A DNA stretch of 64,000 bases from Methyloversatilis universalis FAM5 (GTDB lineage Bacteria; Pseudomonadota; Gammaproteobacteria; Burkholderiales; Rhodocyclaceae), in the NCBI RefSeq assembly GCF_000214035.2, contig NZ_AFHG01000049.1, positions 54,156 to 118,155 of the forward strand, written 5' to 3'. The notes below the pieces were generated by a model that saw nothing but the letters and a program-made list of their open reading frames with translations, was not told where the DNA came from and did no database searches. Made by a program: the position numbers and the translations under genes. Below, one piece after another: positions 17,047-27,127 of the stretch; the first letter of the stretch is position 1, and every line of letters begins with the position of its first letter.

Positions 17047-18210
17047 GTGTGGCCGGACTTCGAAGGCGGGTCCATCGTCAATCTGATGCAGGACATCGTG
17101 CGGGCCCGGGGTGGGCGAAGCAGTCTCCCGGGTGTGAGCGGTGTCGATGTGCGCGACTGGCGGGATGCCCGCACCGTCGTGCTGCTGGTGCTGGACGGCG
17201 TCGGGCTTAAGCAGCTCGACGCATTGCCTGACACCGCCTTCCTGCGCCGGCATGGGGTGCGGGCGCTTACATCGGTATTTCCGTCCACCACCGCGACCGC
17301 GATCACCACCTTCATGACGGCACGGCCGCCAGTCGAGCACGGGCTGACCGGCTGGCATGTGCGCTGTGTCGAACCCGGACTGGATGGGCGTGTGCTCGCC
17401 ATCCTGCCGGTGACACCGCGGGGTGGCGGACCGCTGGGCATGGCGGCGGACGATGCGCTGGCGCTGACCTGCCGCACGCCGGCGCTGTTTTCCGGTCTGC
17501 CGATTGCATCGCAGGTGGTATCGCCCGCCGAGATCGCCCATTCGCCCTTCAACCGCCGGCACAGCGAAGGCGCGGCGCGCACCGCTTACGAGGGGCTGGA
17601 CGGCCTGTTCGCGGCGTTGGATGGCGCGCTCGATGCATCGGCGCCGCCGGCCTATGTCTACGCCTACTGGCCTGATTTCGACCACTGCGCCCATATGCGT
17701 GGATGTGCATCGGAACAGGCGCAGACCCTGCTGCGTGGCATGGATGCCGCGCTCGAGGCGTGGGCGGCGCGCAGGCAGGGCGATCCTGTGCAGCTGCTGA
17801 TCACCGCCGACCATGGTTTCATCGACGCACCGGCCGAACGCCTGCTGGAACTGGAGTGTTTTCCTGCCCTTGCCGATTGCCTGGCCTCACCGTTGTCCGG
17901 CGAGCGGCGGGCGGTGTTCTGTCATCTGAAACCGGGGCGTGAGCGCGATTTCGAAAGGGCGCTGGCCGATCTGTCTGACGCATGCACGCCGTGGCGATCT
18001 GCGGACCTGCTCGAGGCCGGGCGTTTTGGCCCGGGCGCGCCCCATCCGCGCCTGCGCGAACGCATCGGCGACTGGACGCTGGAAATGAAGGCGGACTGGA
18101 CCTTGCGGGATACGCTGCCGGGCGAACGCGCGTTCCGGCTCATCGGCGTGCACGGCGGCACCAGCGCGGCGGAAATGCAGGTGCCTCTGGTGGCGTGTTC
18201 GCTGGGGTAG
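17047..18210 (+). CDS. Alkaline-phosphatase-superfamily phosphodiesterase / nucleotide pyrophosphatase
   Basis: 387 residues. The GTG start at 17047 is supported by GGGGAG about 10 bases upstream. Motifs of the type I phosphodiesterase (NPP) family are visible: LLVLDGVGLKQLD (metal Asp), VFPSTTATAITTFMTA (nucleophile Thr), HGLTGWH, YVYAYWPDFDHCAHM (Asp/His metal ligands) and TADHGF. It probably cleaves phosphodiester or pyrophosphate bonds. No signal peptide is visible, so it is likely cytoplasmic. It is transcribed away from the tRNA and is convergent with the CBS gene. Natural substrate unknown. Confidence 0.82.
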   Translation: MWPDFEGGSIVNLMQDIVRARGGRSSLPGVSGVDVRDWRDARTVVLLVLDGVGLKQLDALPDTAFLRRHGVRALTSVFPSTTATAITTFMTARPPVEHGLTGWHVRCVEPGLDGRVLAILPVTPRGGGPLGMAADDALALTCRTPALFSGLPIASQVVSPAEIAHSPFNRRHSEGAARTAYEGLDGLFAALDGALDASAPPAYVYAYWPDFDHCAHMRGCASEQAQTLLRGMDAALEAWAARRQGDPVQLLITADHGFIDAPAERLLELECFPALADCLASPLSGERRAVFCHLKPGRERDFERALADLSDACTPWRSADLLEAGRFGPGAPHPRLRERIGDWTLEMKADWTLRDTLPGERAFRLIGVHGGTSAAEMQVPLVACSLG

Positions 18211-18255
18211 GGAAAGAGGACCGGGCGCGCGCACGCGCACCCGGTGGTGCCGGTA

Positions 18256-18687
18256 TCAGCCGACGATGTAGCTTTCGAGCTGCTTGATCAGGTACTGCTG
18301 GTACTCGATCGTTTCCTTGACCAGATCGCCGATCGACACGACGCCGATCAGGCTGCCGGCACCGTCGAGCACCGGCAGGTGGCGGATGCGCTTGTCGCTC
18401 ATCAGCTGCATCGCCTGATCGACCGTCATGTCCGGCGTCACGTGGATGAGCTTGCTGGTCATGATGTCGCGCACCGGCGTCGAGGACGAATCCTTGCCCT
18501 GCAGCACCACCTTGCGGGCGTAATCCCGCTCGGAAAAGATGCCGGCCAGTGCGCCGTTGTCGGTCACCAGCACGGCCCCGATGCCGCGGTTGGCCATCAC
18601 GCGCAGCGCGCTGACGACCGTGTTGTCCGCCTCGACGGTCGCGACCGGACCCGTCTTGCCTTCAATCACCTGAGCGATGGTCTTCAC
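18256..18687 (-). CDS. Tandem CBS-domain protein
   Basis: 143 residues made almost entirely of two CBS motifs: residues about 8-65 (TVVSALRVMANRGIGAVLVT ... LAGIFSERDYARKVV) and 75-130 (VTPDMTVDQAMQLMSDKRIRHLPVLD ... LIGVVSIGDLVKETI). Such pairs form a Bateman module that binds adenine nucleotides. No catalytic domain is attached, so it probably regulates a partner protein or senses energy charge. It stands alone between a convergent phosphodiesterase and rpoD. Confidence 0.9.
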   Translation of the reverse strand: MKTIAQVIEGKTGPVATVEADNTVVSALRVMANRGIGAVLVTDNGALAGIFSERDYARKVVLQGKDSSSTPVRDIMTSKLIHVTPDMTVDQAMQLMSDKRIRHLPVLDGAGSLIGVVSIGDLVKETIEYQQYLIKQLESYIVG

Positions 18688-18744
18688 GGTAGGCCTCCCT
18701 TTTCTATTCCGTGACGATGGGGTCGCTCAAGTTTCACACGAAAA

Positions 18745-20769
<2,025 letters not shown>

Positions 20770-21087
20770 GTATATCCTCAGATCTGCGTGTAGCCTGCGG
20801 CGCGGGCAGTCGGCCCGTGAGCAGGGTGCTCGGTCCAACGTGTCCCGCGTGACGACGCACGGCAGCGAGCCACAGGCTCCAGTACGTGCGCGTCGAACTC
20901 CCTCCATCCGGGTCGGCAACGAGGTTCGCTTCCGGCAAACCTGCCAGCCCGACCGATGCAAGCGGACGTAAGGGAAAACCCGACATTATACCCGTTTTAG
21001 GGCCTGTCTTCTCGTCTTTCAAGTGCCATAGTCTGGGGACCCCGATGCGGGCTCGACTCAGGCTCGGTTGTGGCTTCAGGTGTGAAC
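20770..21087 (-). other. dnaG-rpoD intergenic region with long rpoD leader
   Basis: 318 bases with no gene that I can support. It holds an rpoD promoter candidate at 20985-20990, leaving a leader of about 200 nt before the rpoD start codon. I see no known riboswitch or regulatory hairpin in the leader. Confidence 0.4.
20985..20990 (-). promoter_or_regulatory. -10 element of an rpoD promoter
   Basis: A perfect TATAAT on the minus strand, in the context GGGTATAATGTCGGG. The -35 is poor at normal spacing (a TTGAAA exists but 26 bp away). Confidence 0.5.
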
Positions 21088-22860
21088 TCAGTTGCGCGCT
21101 TTCTCCCGCAACAGACGTCCCAGTTCGGCCTGTTGTTCCGCGCTCAGTGGTGCTTGCCGGCTCAGCGCGGTCAGGTGATTGATTGCACGGCTGATTTCCG
21201 TTTTTCTCAGATGTTGCAGCGTGTCGTCGAACATGTGCGGCAGCGCGCCTTCGTCGACCGGATCGTCGATCGCGGCGGCGAGGGCGTTCTCGATCGCTGC
21301 GCCGTGCGGGCTGTCGCGGAAGTATTCGACCAGCGCGGCCGGGTGTTCGCTGTCGGCGTCGCCGTGCTCGATGCAGTCGGCCACCGCCTGCACTGCCTGC
21401 AGCCAGGGATCGTGCTCGATGTTCTCGAGATGTCCGATCTTGCCGCCGAGCGAAGGGCGCTGCATCAGCATGCACAGCAGCTTGCGCGCCGGCGTGGTCG
21501 GCGGGACCCGGGGCGCTGCCGGCGGCGGTGCCTTGTGGCCGAAGCGGCTGTTGCGACGAGGCAGGCGCAGGCCGCAGGCTTCGGCGAATTCCTCCGCCGA
21601 CAGTCCGACCGCCGGTGCCAGCAGATGCAGCAGCTGGGTGCGCAGCGCGCCCGCCGGCACCTGGGTGACCAGAGGCCTGGCTTCGCTGACGAACTGGGCG
21701 CGACCTTCGGCGCTGCGGGTGTCGCAGCGTGTCTGCAGTTCGTGCAGCAGATATTCGCTGAGCGGCTGCGCCGAGAGCGCGAGCTGGCGGAAGCGCTCGG
21801 CACCCTGTTCGCGCACGAAACTGTCCGGATCGTGCTCGGGCGGCAGGAAGAGAAAGGACACGGCACGGCCGTCACCCAGTTCCGGCAGCGCCGACTCGAG
21901 TCCGCGCCAGGCCGCCTTGCGGCCGGCACGGTCGCCGTCGAAACAGAACACGATGCGGTCGGTCTGGCGGAACAGCTTGTGGATGTGGTCCGGCGTGGTG
22001 GCCGTGCCCAGCGTGGCCACTGCGCTGCCGACGCCGAACTGGGCCAGTGCCACCACATCCATATAGCCTTCGACCACCAGCACGAAACCGTCGTCGCGGA
22101 TCGAGGTGCGTGCCTGCGACAGTCCGTACAGCTCGCGGCCTTTCGAGAACAGCGGTGTTTCGGGTGAATTCAGATACTTCGGCTCGCCGCGGTCGAGCAC
22201 ACGGCCGCCGAAGCCGATCACGTTGTTCCGCCCGTCGAGGATGGGGAACATGATGCGGTCGCGGAAGCGGTCGTAGCGGCGACCCTTGGTCTGACCTTCC
22301 GACGCTTCGGCGTCAATCACCAGACCGCATTCGGCCAGCGCCGGCGCGTCGTAATCATCGAACGCATCGCGCAGCGACTGCCAGTCGCCCGGGGCGTAGC
22401 CGATGCCGAAGCGGGCCGCGATCTCGCCAGTCAGGCCGCGGCCTTTCAGGTAGTCGATCGCGCGCGGATTCTTCTTCAGCTGCTGCTTGTAGAACTGCGC
22501 CGCGCGTGCCATCAGTTCGGTCAGCGACGCCGCCTGCTTGCGCTTCTGTGCCATTTCCGGCGTGAAGTCCTCGCGCGGCACGGTCATGCCGGCGTTGCGC
22601 GCCAGTTCCTCGATCGCGTCCGGGTAGCTCAGTCCGGAGTATTCCATCAGGAAACCGATGGCGCTGCCGTGCGCGCCGCAACCGAAGCAGTGATAGAACT
22701 GCTTGGCCGGACTGACCGTGAAGGAGGGTGTCTTCTCGCTGTGGAAGGGGCAGCAGGCCTGGTAGTTGGCACCGGCCTTCTTGAGCGGCACATAGCGCTC
22801 CACCACGTCGACGATGTCGACGCGGTTGAGCAGTTCCTGGATGAAGGACTGCGGGATCAT
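21088..22860 (-). CDS. dnaG: DNA primase DnaG
   Basis: 590 residues. The N-terminal CHC2 zinc domain shows CCPFH and FHCFGCG-type ligands (here YHCFGCGAHG, about 35-65). The TOPRIM core follows with VVEGYMDVVALAQFG (catalytic Glu) and FCFDGDRAGRKAA (DxD-type metal site), about 260-350. The C-terminal helicase-interacting domain covers about 440-590. It makes RNA primers for replication. Part of the macromolecular synthesis cluster rpsU-gatB-dnaG-rpoD. It starts 11 bp after the upstream gatB/yqeY gene ends, so they are co-transcribed. Confidence 0.98.
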   Translation of the reverse strand: MIPQSFIQELLNRVDIVDVVERYVPLKKAGANYQACCPFHSEKTPSFTVSPAKQFYHCFGCGAHGSAIGFLMEYSGLSYPDAIEELARNAGMTVPREDFTPEMAQKRKQAASLTELMARAAQFYKQQLKKNPRAIDYLKGRGLTGEIAARFGIGYAPGDWQSLRDAFDDYDAPALAECGLVIDAEASEGQTKGRRYDRFRDRIMFPILDGRNNVIGFGGRVLDRGEPKYLNSPETPLFSKGRELYGLSQARTSIRDDGFVLVVEGYMDVVALAQFGVGSAVATLGTATTPDHIHKLFRQTDRIVFCFDGDRAGRKAAWRGLESALPELGDGRAVSFLFLPPEHDPDSFVREQGAERFRQLALSAQPLSEYLLHELQTRCDTRSAEGRAQFVSEARPLVTQVPAGALRTQLLHLLAPAVGLSAEEFAEACGLRLPRRNSRFGHKAPPPAAPRVPPTTPARKLLCMLMQRPSLGGKIGHLENIEHDPWLQAVQAVADCIEHGDADSEHPAALVEYFRDSPHGAAIENALAAAIDDPVDEGALPHMFDDTLQHLRKTEISRAINHLTALSRQAPLSAEQQAELGRLLREKARN

Positions 22861-22871
22861 CCCGCCGCCGC

Positions 22872-23324
22872 TCAGGCCTTGCCGCTGAGTGCGGCCTTCA
22901 CCAGCGCGGAGGCCTGGGTCATGTCGGTGCGGCCGGCAAGCTTCGCCTTCAGCGGGCCCATCACCTTGCCCATGTCGGCCGGACCGCTCGCGCCGACTGC
23001 CGCGATCACTTCGGCGATGGCGGCCTGCACCTCGTCCGCGCTCATCTGCTGCGGCATGTAGGCGCTGAGCACTTCGAGCTCGAATTTCTCCGCGTCGGCC
23101 AGATCCTGACGGCCCGCAGCTTCGTACTGGCTGATCGAATCGCGACGCTGCTTCAGCATCTTGTCGATCACCGCGGTCACCTGGCTGTCGTCCAGCGTCA
23201 CGCGCTCGTCGACTTCCTTCTGCTTGATCGCCGCCAGCAGCAGCCGGACGGCGCCGAGCCGTGCGCTGTCCTTCGCGCGCATGGCGGTTTTCATGTCTTC
23301 GCTGATCCGGTCCTTCAGGCTCAT
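22872..23324 (-). CDS. GatB/YqeY domain protein
   Basis: 150 residues. The ATG at 23324 (MSLKDRISEDMKTAMRAKD) is the usual family start; an in-frame ATG at 23372 would add an atypical 16-residue head. All-helical: the conserved ARLGAVRLLLAAIKQKEVDER, FELEVLSAYMPQQM and MGKVMGPLKAKLAGR. It is related to the tRNA-binding tail of GatB amidotransferase subunit; the stand-alone protein has no settled role. In many proteobacteria it sits between rpsU and dnaG, as here. Confidence 0.93.
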   Translation of the reverse strand: MSLKDRISEDMKTAMRAKDSARLGAVRLLLAAIKQKEVDERVTLDDSQVTAVIDKMLKQRRDSISQYEAAGRQDLADAEKFELEVLSAYMPQQMSADEVQAAIAEVIAAVGASGPADMGKVMGPLKAKLAGRTDMTQASALVKAALSGKA

Positions 23325-23373
23325 CGTGGCGCTCGCGTGGCTAGGTGTTGAACGGAGGGAGGCAACAAACACA

Positions 23374-23407
23374 AAAAGCCGAAGGCGCGCGGGCGCATCC
23401 GGCTTTT
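23374..23407 (-). terminator. Rho-independent terminator after rpsU
   Basis: On the minus strand AAAAGCCG ... CGGCTTTT forms an 8-bp stem with inner GCGC/GCGC pairs, followed by T-rich sequence. It lies 34 bases after the rpsU stop and probably attenuates transcription into gatB/yqeY and dnaG, allowing ribosomal protein to be made in excess. Confidence 0.8.
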
Positions 23408-23441
23408 CGGTTCCAGGCCCTGCGTCGGCAGGGCGTGGCGA

Positions 23442-23654
23442 TCAGTACAGCTTCGGCGGCAGGGTTTGGCTGCGCAGCCGCTTGTGGTGGCGCTTCACGG
23501 CGGCGGCCAGCTTGCGCTTGCGCTCGGCGGTGGGCTTTTCGTAGAACTCGCGCGAACGCAGTTCGGTCAGCGTGCCAGCCTTTTCGATGGTGCGCTTGAA
23601 GCGGCGGATCGCAACTTCAAACGGCTCGTTTTCCTTGACGCGGATACCCGGCAT
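23442..23654 (-). CDS. rpsU: 30S ribosomal protein bS21
   Basis: 70 residues, the normal length. [21 protein letters not shown] and the basic C-terminal tail ([19 protein letters not shown]) are typical of bS21, which helps mRNA base-pair with the anti-Shine-Dalgarno end of 16S rRNA. First gene of the rpsU-gatB-dnaG-rpoD cluster. A strong promoter lies about 90 bp upstream, and a terminator follows it. Confidence 0.98.
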   Translation of the reverse strand: MPGIRVKENEPFEVAIRRFKRTIEKAGTLTELRSREFYEKPTAERKRKLAAAVKRHHKRLRSQTLPPKLY

Positions 23655-23740
23655 AACAACAGCCCTCTAGACAGCCTGCAATGTGTGCAATGAGCGCCTG
23701 CTCCACAGAACGTGAGCGGACGCATAACGGAAAGCCGGCG

Positions 23741-23769
23741 ATTATATCTCTGGCCGGATGGTGTGCCAA
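23741..23769 (-). promoter_or_regulatory. Sigma-70 promoter of rpsU
   Basis: On the minus strand TTGGCA (23769-23764), 17 bp spacer, TATAAT (23746-23741). Near-consensus, as expected for a ribosomal protein and macromolecular synthesis operon. Confidence 0.85.
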
Positions 23770-23792
23770 GTCCTATTTTCGGAGCGCCCAAG

Positions 23793-23798
23793 TACAAT
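23793..23798 (+). promoter_or_regulatory. -10 element directly upstream of tsaD (leaderless mRNA candidate)
   Basis: TACAAT is followed by 7 bases and then the tsaD ATG at 23806, so transcription would start at or next to the start codon. No good -35 is present. The same layout occurs before uvrD. Confidence 0.5.
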
Positions 23799-23805
23799 GC
23801 GGCGC

Positions 23806-24816
23806 ATGTGGATTCTTGGCATCGAGTCGTCGTGTGACGAAACAGGGCTGGCGTTGTACCACGACCAGCGGGGGCTGGTCGCGCACGCCGTGCATTCGCA
23901 GATCGATCTGCATCAGGCCTACGGCGGGGTCGTGCCCGAACTGGCTTCACGAGACCACGTGCGACGCATCGTGCCGCTGTACCGTCAGGTGTTGGCCGAC
24001 GCCGGCATCGTCGCGGCCGACATCGACGCCGTCGCCTACACCGCTGGCCCCGGTCTGGCCGGGGCGCTGCTGGTCGGCGCCGCCTTCGCCGAGTCTGTCG
24101 CGCTCGCGCTCGGCAGGCCGGCCATTCCCATCCATCACCTCGAAGGTCATCTGCTGTCGCCGCTGCTGTCGGCCGACCCGCCTGCCTATCCCTTCGTCGC
24201 GCTGCTGGTGTCCGGTGGCCACACGCAGCTGATGCGGGTGTCGGCGGTCGGCGAGTACGAAATGCTGGGCGAAACGCTGGATGATGCGGCCGGTGAGGCC
24301 TTTGACAAGACCGCCAAGCTGCTCGGGCTGCCCTATCCGGGTGGCCCGGCACTGGCTGCGCTGGCGCAGCAGGGCACCCCGGGACGGGTGAAGCTGCCGC
24401 GACCCATGCTGAACAGCGGCGATCTTGACTTCAGTTTTTCCGGCCTCAAGACCGCGGTACTCAATGCGGTTAACAAGGGGCTGGACGAAGCGGGCCGCGC
24501 CGATCTGGCGGCGGAGTTTCAGGAAGCGGTGGTCGATGTGCTGGTCGGCAAGTCGCTGGCCGCCCTGCGGCAGACCCGGCTGAAGCAGCTCGTGGTGGCC
24601 GGCGGCGTCGGGGCCAACCGGCGGCTGCGCGAGCGGCTTGATCTGGAACTGGCGCAGCGCAAGGGGCGGGTGTTCTACCCGGAACTGGCGCTGTGCACCG
24701 ACAACGGCGCGATGATCGCCTTCGCGGGCGCACAACGACTGGCGGCCGGTCTGGCCCACCCCGCCGACGCCCACGAGATCGCGGTACGGCCGCGCTGGCC
24801 GCTCGATACGCTGTAA
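23806..24816 (+). CDS. tsaD: tRNA N6-adenosine threonylcarbamoyltransferase
   Basis: 336 residues (YgjD/Kae1). [14 protein letters not shown] starts at the family's usual point; a start at 23797 would add only MRR. The metal ligands are in HHLEGH (about 110-115), followed by [47 protein letters not shown] and CTDNGAMIA with a further Asp ligand. With TsaB, TsaC and TsaE it makes t6A37 on ANN-decoding tRNAs. Divergent from rpsU across 151 bp that holds both promoters. Confidence 0.97.
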   Translation: MWILGIESSCDETGLALYHDQRGLVAHAVHSQIDLHQAYGGVVPELASRDHVRRIVPLYRQVLADAGIVAADIDAVAYTAGPGLAGALLVGAAFAESVALALGRPAIPIHHLEGHLLSPLLSADPPAYPFVALLVSGGHTQLMRVSAVGEYEMLGETLDDAAGEAFDKTAKLLGLPYPGGPALAALAQQGTPGRVKLPRPMLNSGDLDFSFSGLKTAVLNAVNKGLDEAGRADLAAEFQEAVVDVLVGKSLAALRQTRLKQLVVAGGVGANRRLRERLDLELAQRKGRVFYPELALCTDNGAMIAFAGAQRLAAGLAHPADAHEIAVRPRWPLDTL

Positions 24817-24822
24817 GGCGGT

Positions 24823-25440
24823 TCAGCCGGCGCTCTGCGCCTTCTTGCCGCCGATGCGGCTTTCGGTGCCGTTCATGAGCCGGCGGATGTTGTCGGCATG
24901 GCGCCAGATGAGCAGGCCGGACATCGCGGCCAGTGCGCCACACACGGTGGCCGAGCCGGTCAGCAACAGCCCGCTGATCGGCGCGCTGCAGGCGGCGACC
25001 AGTGCCGCCAGCGACGAATATCGGGTGATGAAGGCCACGGCGAGCCACAGCCCGAGCGCGATCACGCCGGCCCAGGGGACGGCGGCGAGCATGACGCCGG
25101 CCGCGGTCGCCACGCCCTTGCCGCCGCGGAAACCCAGTGTGGCCGGGAACACGTGGCCGACGAAAGCGGCCACTCCGGCCAGCAGTGCAGCCACCTCACC
25201 CATGCCGATCGCGCGTACCAGCAGCACCGCCGCCACGCCCTTGAGGGCATCGCCGATCAGCGTCATCAGCGCCGCCTTCTTGTTGCCGGAGCGCAGCACA
25301 TTGGTCGCGCCCGGATTGCCCGAGCCATAGCTGCGCGGGTCGGGCAGCCCGAACACCTTGCTGCTGACGACCGCGAACGGGATGCAGCCGAGCGCGTAAC
25401 CGAGAACGATGGCGAGGACGAAGCTGGATGCGGAATTCAC
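24823..25440 (-). CDS. plsY: Acyl-phosphate:glycerol-3-phosphate acyltransferase PlsY
   Basis: 205 residues with a GTG start at 25440 (VNSASSFVLA). Five hydrophobic segments and the three family motifs: GYALGCIPFAVVSSK, SGNPGATNVLRSGNKKAA and GHVFPATLGFRGGKGVATAAG. It carries out the first acylation in phospholipid synthesis in the inner membrane. Convergent with tsaD (6 bp between stops) and divergent from folB, an arrangement common in proteobacteria. Confidence 0.96.
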   Translation of the reverse strand: MNSASSFVLAIVLGYALGCIPFAVVSSKVFGLPDPRSYGSGNPGATNVLRSGNKKAALMTLIGDALKGVAAVLLVRAIGMGEVAALLAGVAAFVGHVFPATLGFRGGKGVATAAGVMLAAVPWAGVIALGLWLAVAFITRYSSLAALVAACSAPISGLLLTGSATVCGALAAMSGLLIWRHADNIRRLMNGTESRIGGKKAQSAG

Positions 25441-25503
25441 GTTGGGATGCGGGTCGGACGTAGAATCCCGCAATTCTAGTTCGACACGGCCAGCAGGGCA
25501 GAC

Positions 25504-25857
25504 ATGGACTGTATTTTCATCGAAGGCATGAAGGTGACCGCCTCGGTCGGCATCTACGCACGCGAGCGTGCGCACACCCAGCAGCTCGAAATCAGCATGA
25601 CCTTCGGCGTGCCCGATGCCGCGGCGCAGAACGACGACATCAACGACACGATTGACTACGCCGAGGTGGTGAATCGCATCCGCGCGGAACTGGCGCAGCG
25701 CCACTTCAATCTGCTGGAAACGCTGGGCGAGTTCGTGATCAAGATGATGCTGGAGGACTTCCGCGCGTCCTGGGTCAAGATTTCGATCGCCAAGACCGGC
25801 ATCATGAAAGACGTGCGCCAGGTCGGCGTCACGATCGAGCGCGGTACCCGGTCCTGA
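25504..25857 (+). CDS. folB: Dihydroneopterin aldolase
   Basis: 117 residues. MDCIFIEGMKVTASVGIYARER, then the active-site region DTIDYAEVVNRI, the Glu in ETLGEFV and the closing strand KTGIMKDVRQVGVTIER. It cleaves dihydroneopterin to hydroxymethyl-dihydropterin and glycolaldehyde in folate synthesis. A TAGAAT -10-like hexamer at 25461-25466 suggests a promoter. Its last 29 bases overlap the end of the convergent ogt gene. Confidence 0.95.
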   Translation: MDCIFIEGMKVTASVGIYARERAHTQQLEISMTFGVPDAAAQNDDINDTIDYAEVVNRIRAELAQRHFNLLETLGEFVIKMMLEDFRASWVKISIAKTGIMKDVRQVGVTIERGTRS

Positions 25858-26350
25858 GCGAAAAGCCGGCGGCCGCCGCTTCGTGCGCCAGCAGCCAGCG
25901 CTTGATGCCCGGCAGGAAGCCCTCGCGGGCGTTGGCGAAACCGCCGAGCGCGCCGCCGGCGCCCACGATGCGGTGGCAGGGAATGATGACCGGCAGCGGA
26001 TTGGCGCCGCAGGCGGCGCCGACCGCGCGCGGCGATGACGCGATGCGGCGTGCCACGTCACCGTAGGTCAGCGTGTCGCCGGGCGGAATACCGCACATGA
26101 CCGCCCATACCGCGTTCTGATGTGCGCTGCCGCCGGGCGCCAGCGGCAGGTCGAAGCGGTGGGTCGCGTCTTTCAGGTATTGCGCGAGCTGCGCCGCCGC
26201 TTCGGCTGCCAGCGGTGTGCGTGGCGGCTGGGCGTCACGCGGGCTCAGGAATTCGATCAGCGTGATCGCCCTGTCGTCGGTCAGGATGCCCAGCGCGAAG
26301 CCGGGCGCGCTGACCACCGCGTCCCACACGGCGGTGCCGCCGGGTTTCAT
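25829..26350 (-). CDS. ogt: Methylated-DNA-protein-cysteine methyltransferase
   Basis: 173 residues. The active-site IIPCHRIVG is intact (acceptor Cys near 127), preceded by the helix-turn-helix GDTLTYGDVARRIASSPRAVGAACGANP and followed by LGGFANAREGFLPGIKRWLLAHE. It removes alkyl groups from O6-guanine by a suicide transfer. The start codon shares one base with the stop of the upstream chalcone-isomerase-like gene (TGATG), so the two are translationally coupled. The end overlaps folB by 29 bp on the other strand. Confidence 0.95.
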   Translation of the reverse strand: MKPGGTAVWDAVVSAPGFALGILTDDRAITLIEFLSPRDAQPPRTPLAAEAAAQLAQYLKDATHRFDLPLAPGGSAHQNAVWAVMCGIPPGDTLTYGDVARRIASSPRAVGAACGANPLPVIIPCHRIVGAGGALGGFANAREGFLPGIKRWLLAHEAAAAGFSLRTGYRARS

Positions 26351-26931
26351 CAGCGCGCCGTCCTGCCGGCCAGCAGCTGCAGCTTCAGGTCGTCCTGCGT
26401 CGGTTTGTTGCCGACCCAGATGGCCAGCAGCGCCCGGTAGAAGTCTTCACCCTCGACGAAGCGGCTGACCTCCTGTCCGTCTATCGTGGCACGGCTGCCC
26501 CGGCCGGGCAGCCACTCCAGCGCGATCCGGCTGCCCTTGCGCACTTCCTTCACCGCAGTCAGGTCGTCGACGAAGGCCCGGATGCGCGGCTGCATCGCCT
26601 CGAACTCCGCCGGCGGCAGATTCTTCTTCATGCCCTTGACCAGCGGTTCGGTGAACTGCTCGGCCGAGAACCCCATCAGGGGCACGATCTCGATTCGCTT
26701 CGGACCGGGCGCGGCCATGGCGGCTTCCGGCGTTTCGACCGGCGCACCCAGATAGAGCCCGATCACGTAGGCCTTGATGATGAGGCGGCTGCGCACGCCG
26801 GCGCCATTGAGCTGCAGCGACGCGTCGCCCACGCGGGTGGCCGGGTCCAGGCGGACCCCCTCGATGTCGACGGCCGAAGCGGGCGCGGCCGCCAGCAGTG
26901 CGGCGACGAGGGCAAACAGGCGAAGGAACAT
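26350..26931 (-). CDS. Chalcone isomerase-like periplasmic protein
   Basis: 193 residues from the ATG at 26931. Signal peptide MFLRLFALVAALLAAAPASA, then the chalcone_isomerase fold: VRLDPATRVGDASLQLNGAGVRS in pieces, KAYVIGLYL, FVDDLTAVKEVRKGSRIALEWLPGRG, and FYRALLAIWVGNKP near the end. Bacterial members of this fold are periplasmic and mostly without known enzyme activity; a true flavonoid role is unlikely. Coupled to ogt by a one-base overlap, though a functional link is not evident. Confidence 0.85.
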   Translation of the reverse strand: MFLRLFALVAALLAAAPASAVDIEGVRLDPATRVGDASLQLNGAGVRSRLIIKAYVIGLYLGAPVETPEAAMAAPGPKRIEIVPLMGFSAEQFTEPLVKGMKKNLPPAEFEAMQPRIRAFVDDLTAVKEVRKGSRIALEWLPGRGSRATIDGQEVSRFVEGEDFYRALLAIWVGNKPTQDDLKLQLLAGRTAR

Positions 26932-27127
26932 CGGACGTCTCCGAACATCAGCGGGAGATTCATTATCCGATGGCGACCGATACGCGGGGTGCATGAACTG
27001 TTAAATGAAGTGCTTGTTACTGAAGTCACATTAACAATTTTGTGCAAGCTGTTGTTTTTCTTGGTGGCAAATGTAATCATCCTCCCATTGGGGATATTTC
27101 AGGCTGCATGGCGGCCGAGGGAGGCGC
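26932..27127. promoter_or_regulatory. AT-rich divergent regulatory region upstream of the Slam-like gene
   Basis: A stretch at about 26995-27100 is strikingly AT-rich for this genome (for example TTAACAATTTTG and GTTGTTTTTCTTGG). It looks like a regulated promoter region, perhaps bound by an H-NS-like protein, for the 27128 gene. No consensus -35/-10 pair stands out. On the minus strand, GATAAT near 26967 may serve the chalcone-isomerase-like gene. Confidence 0.4.
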
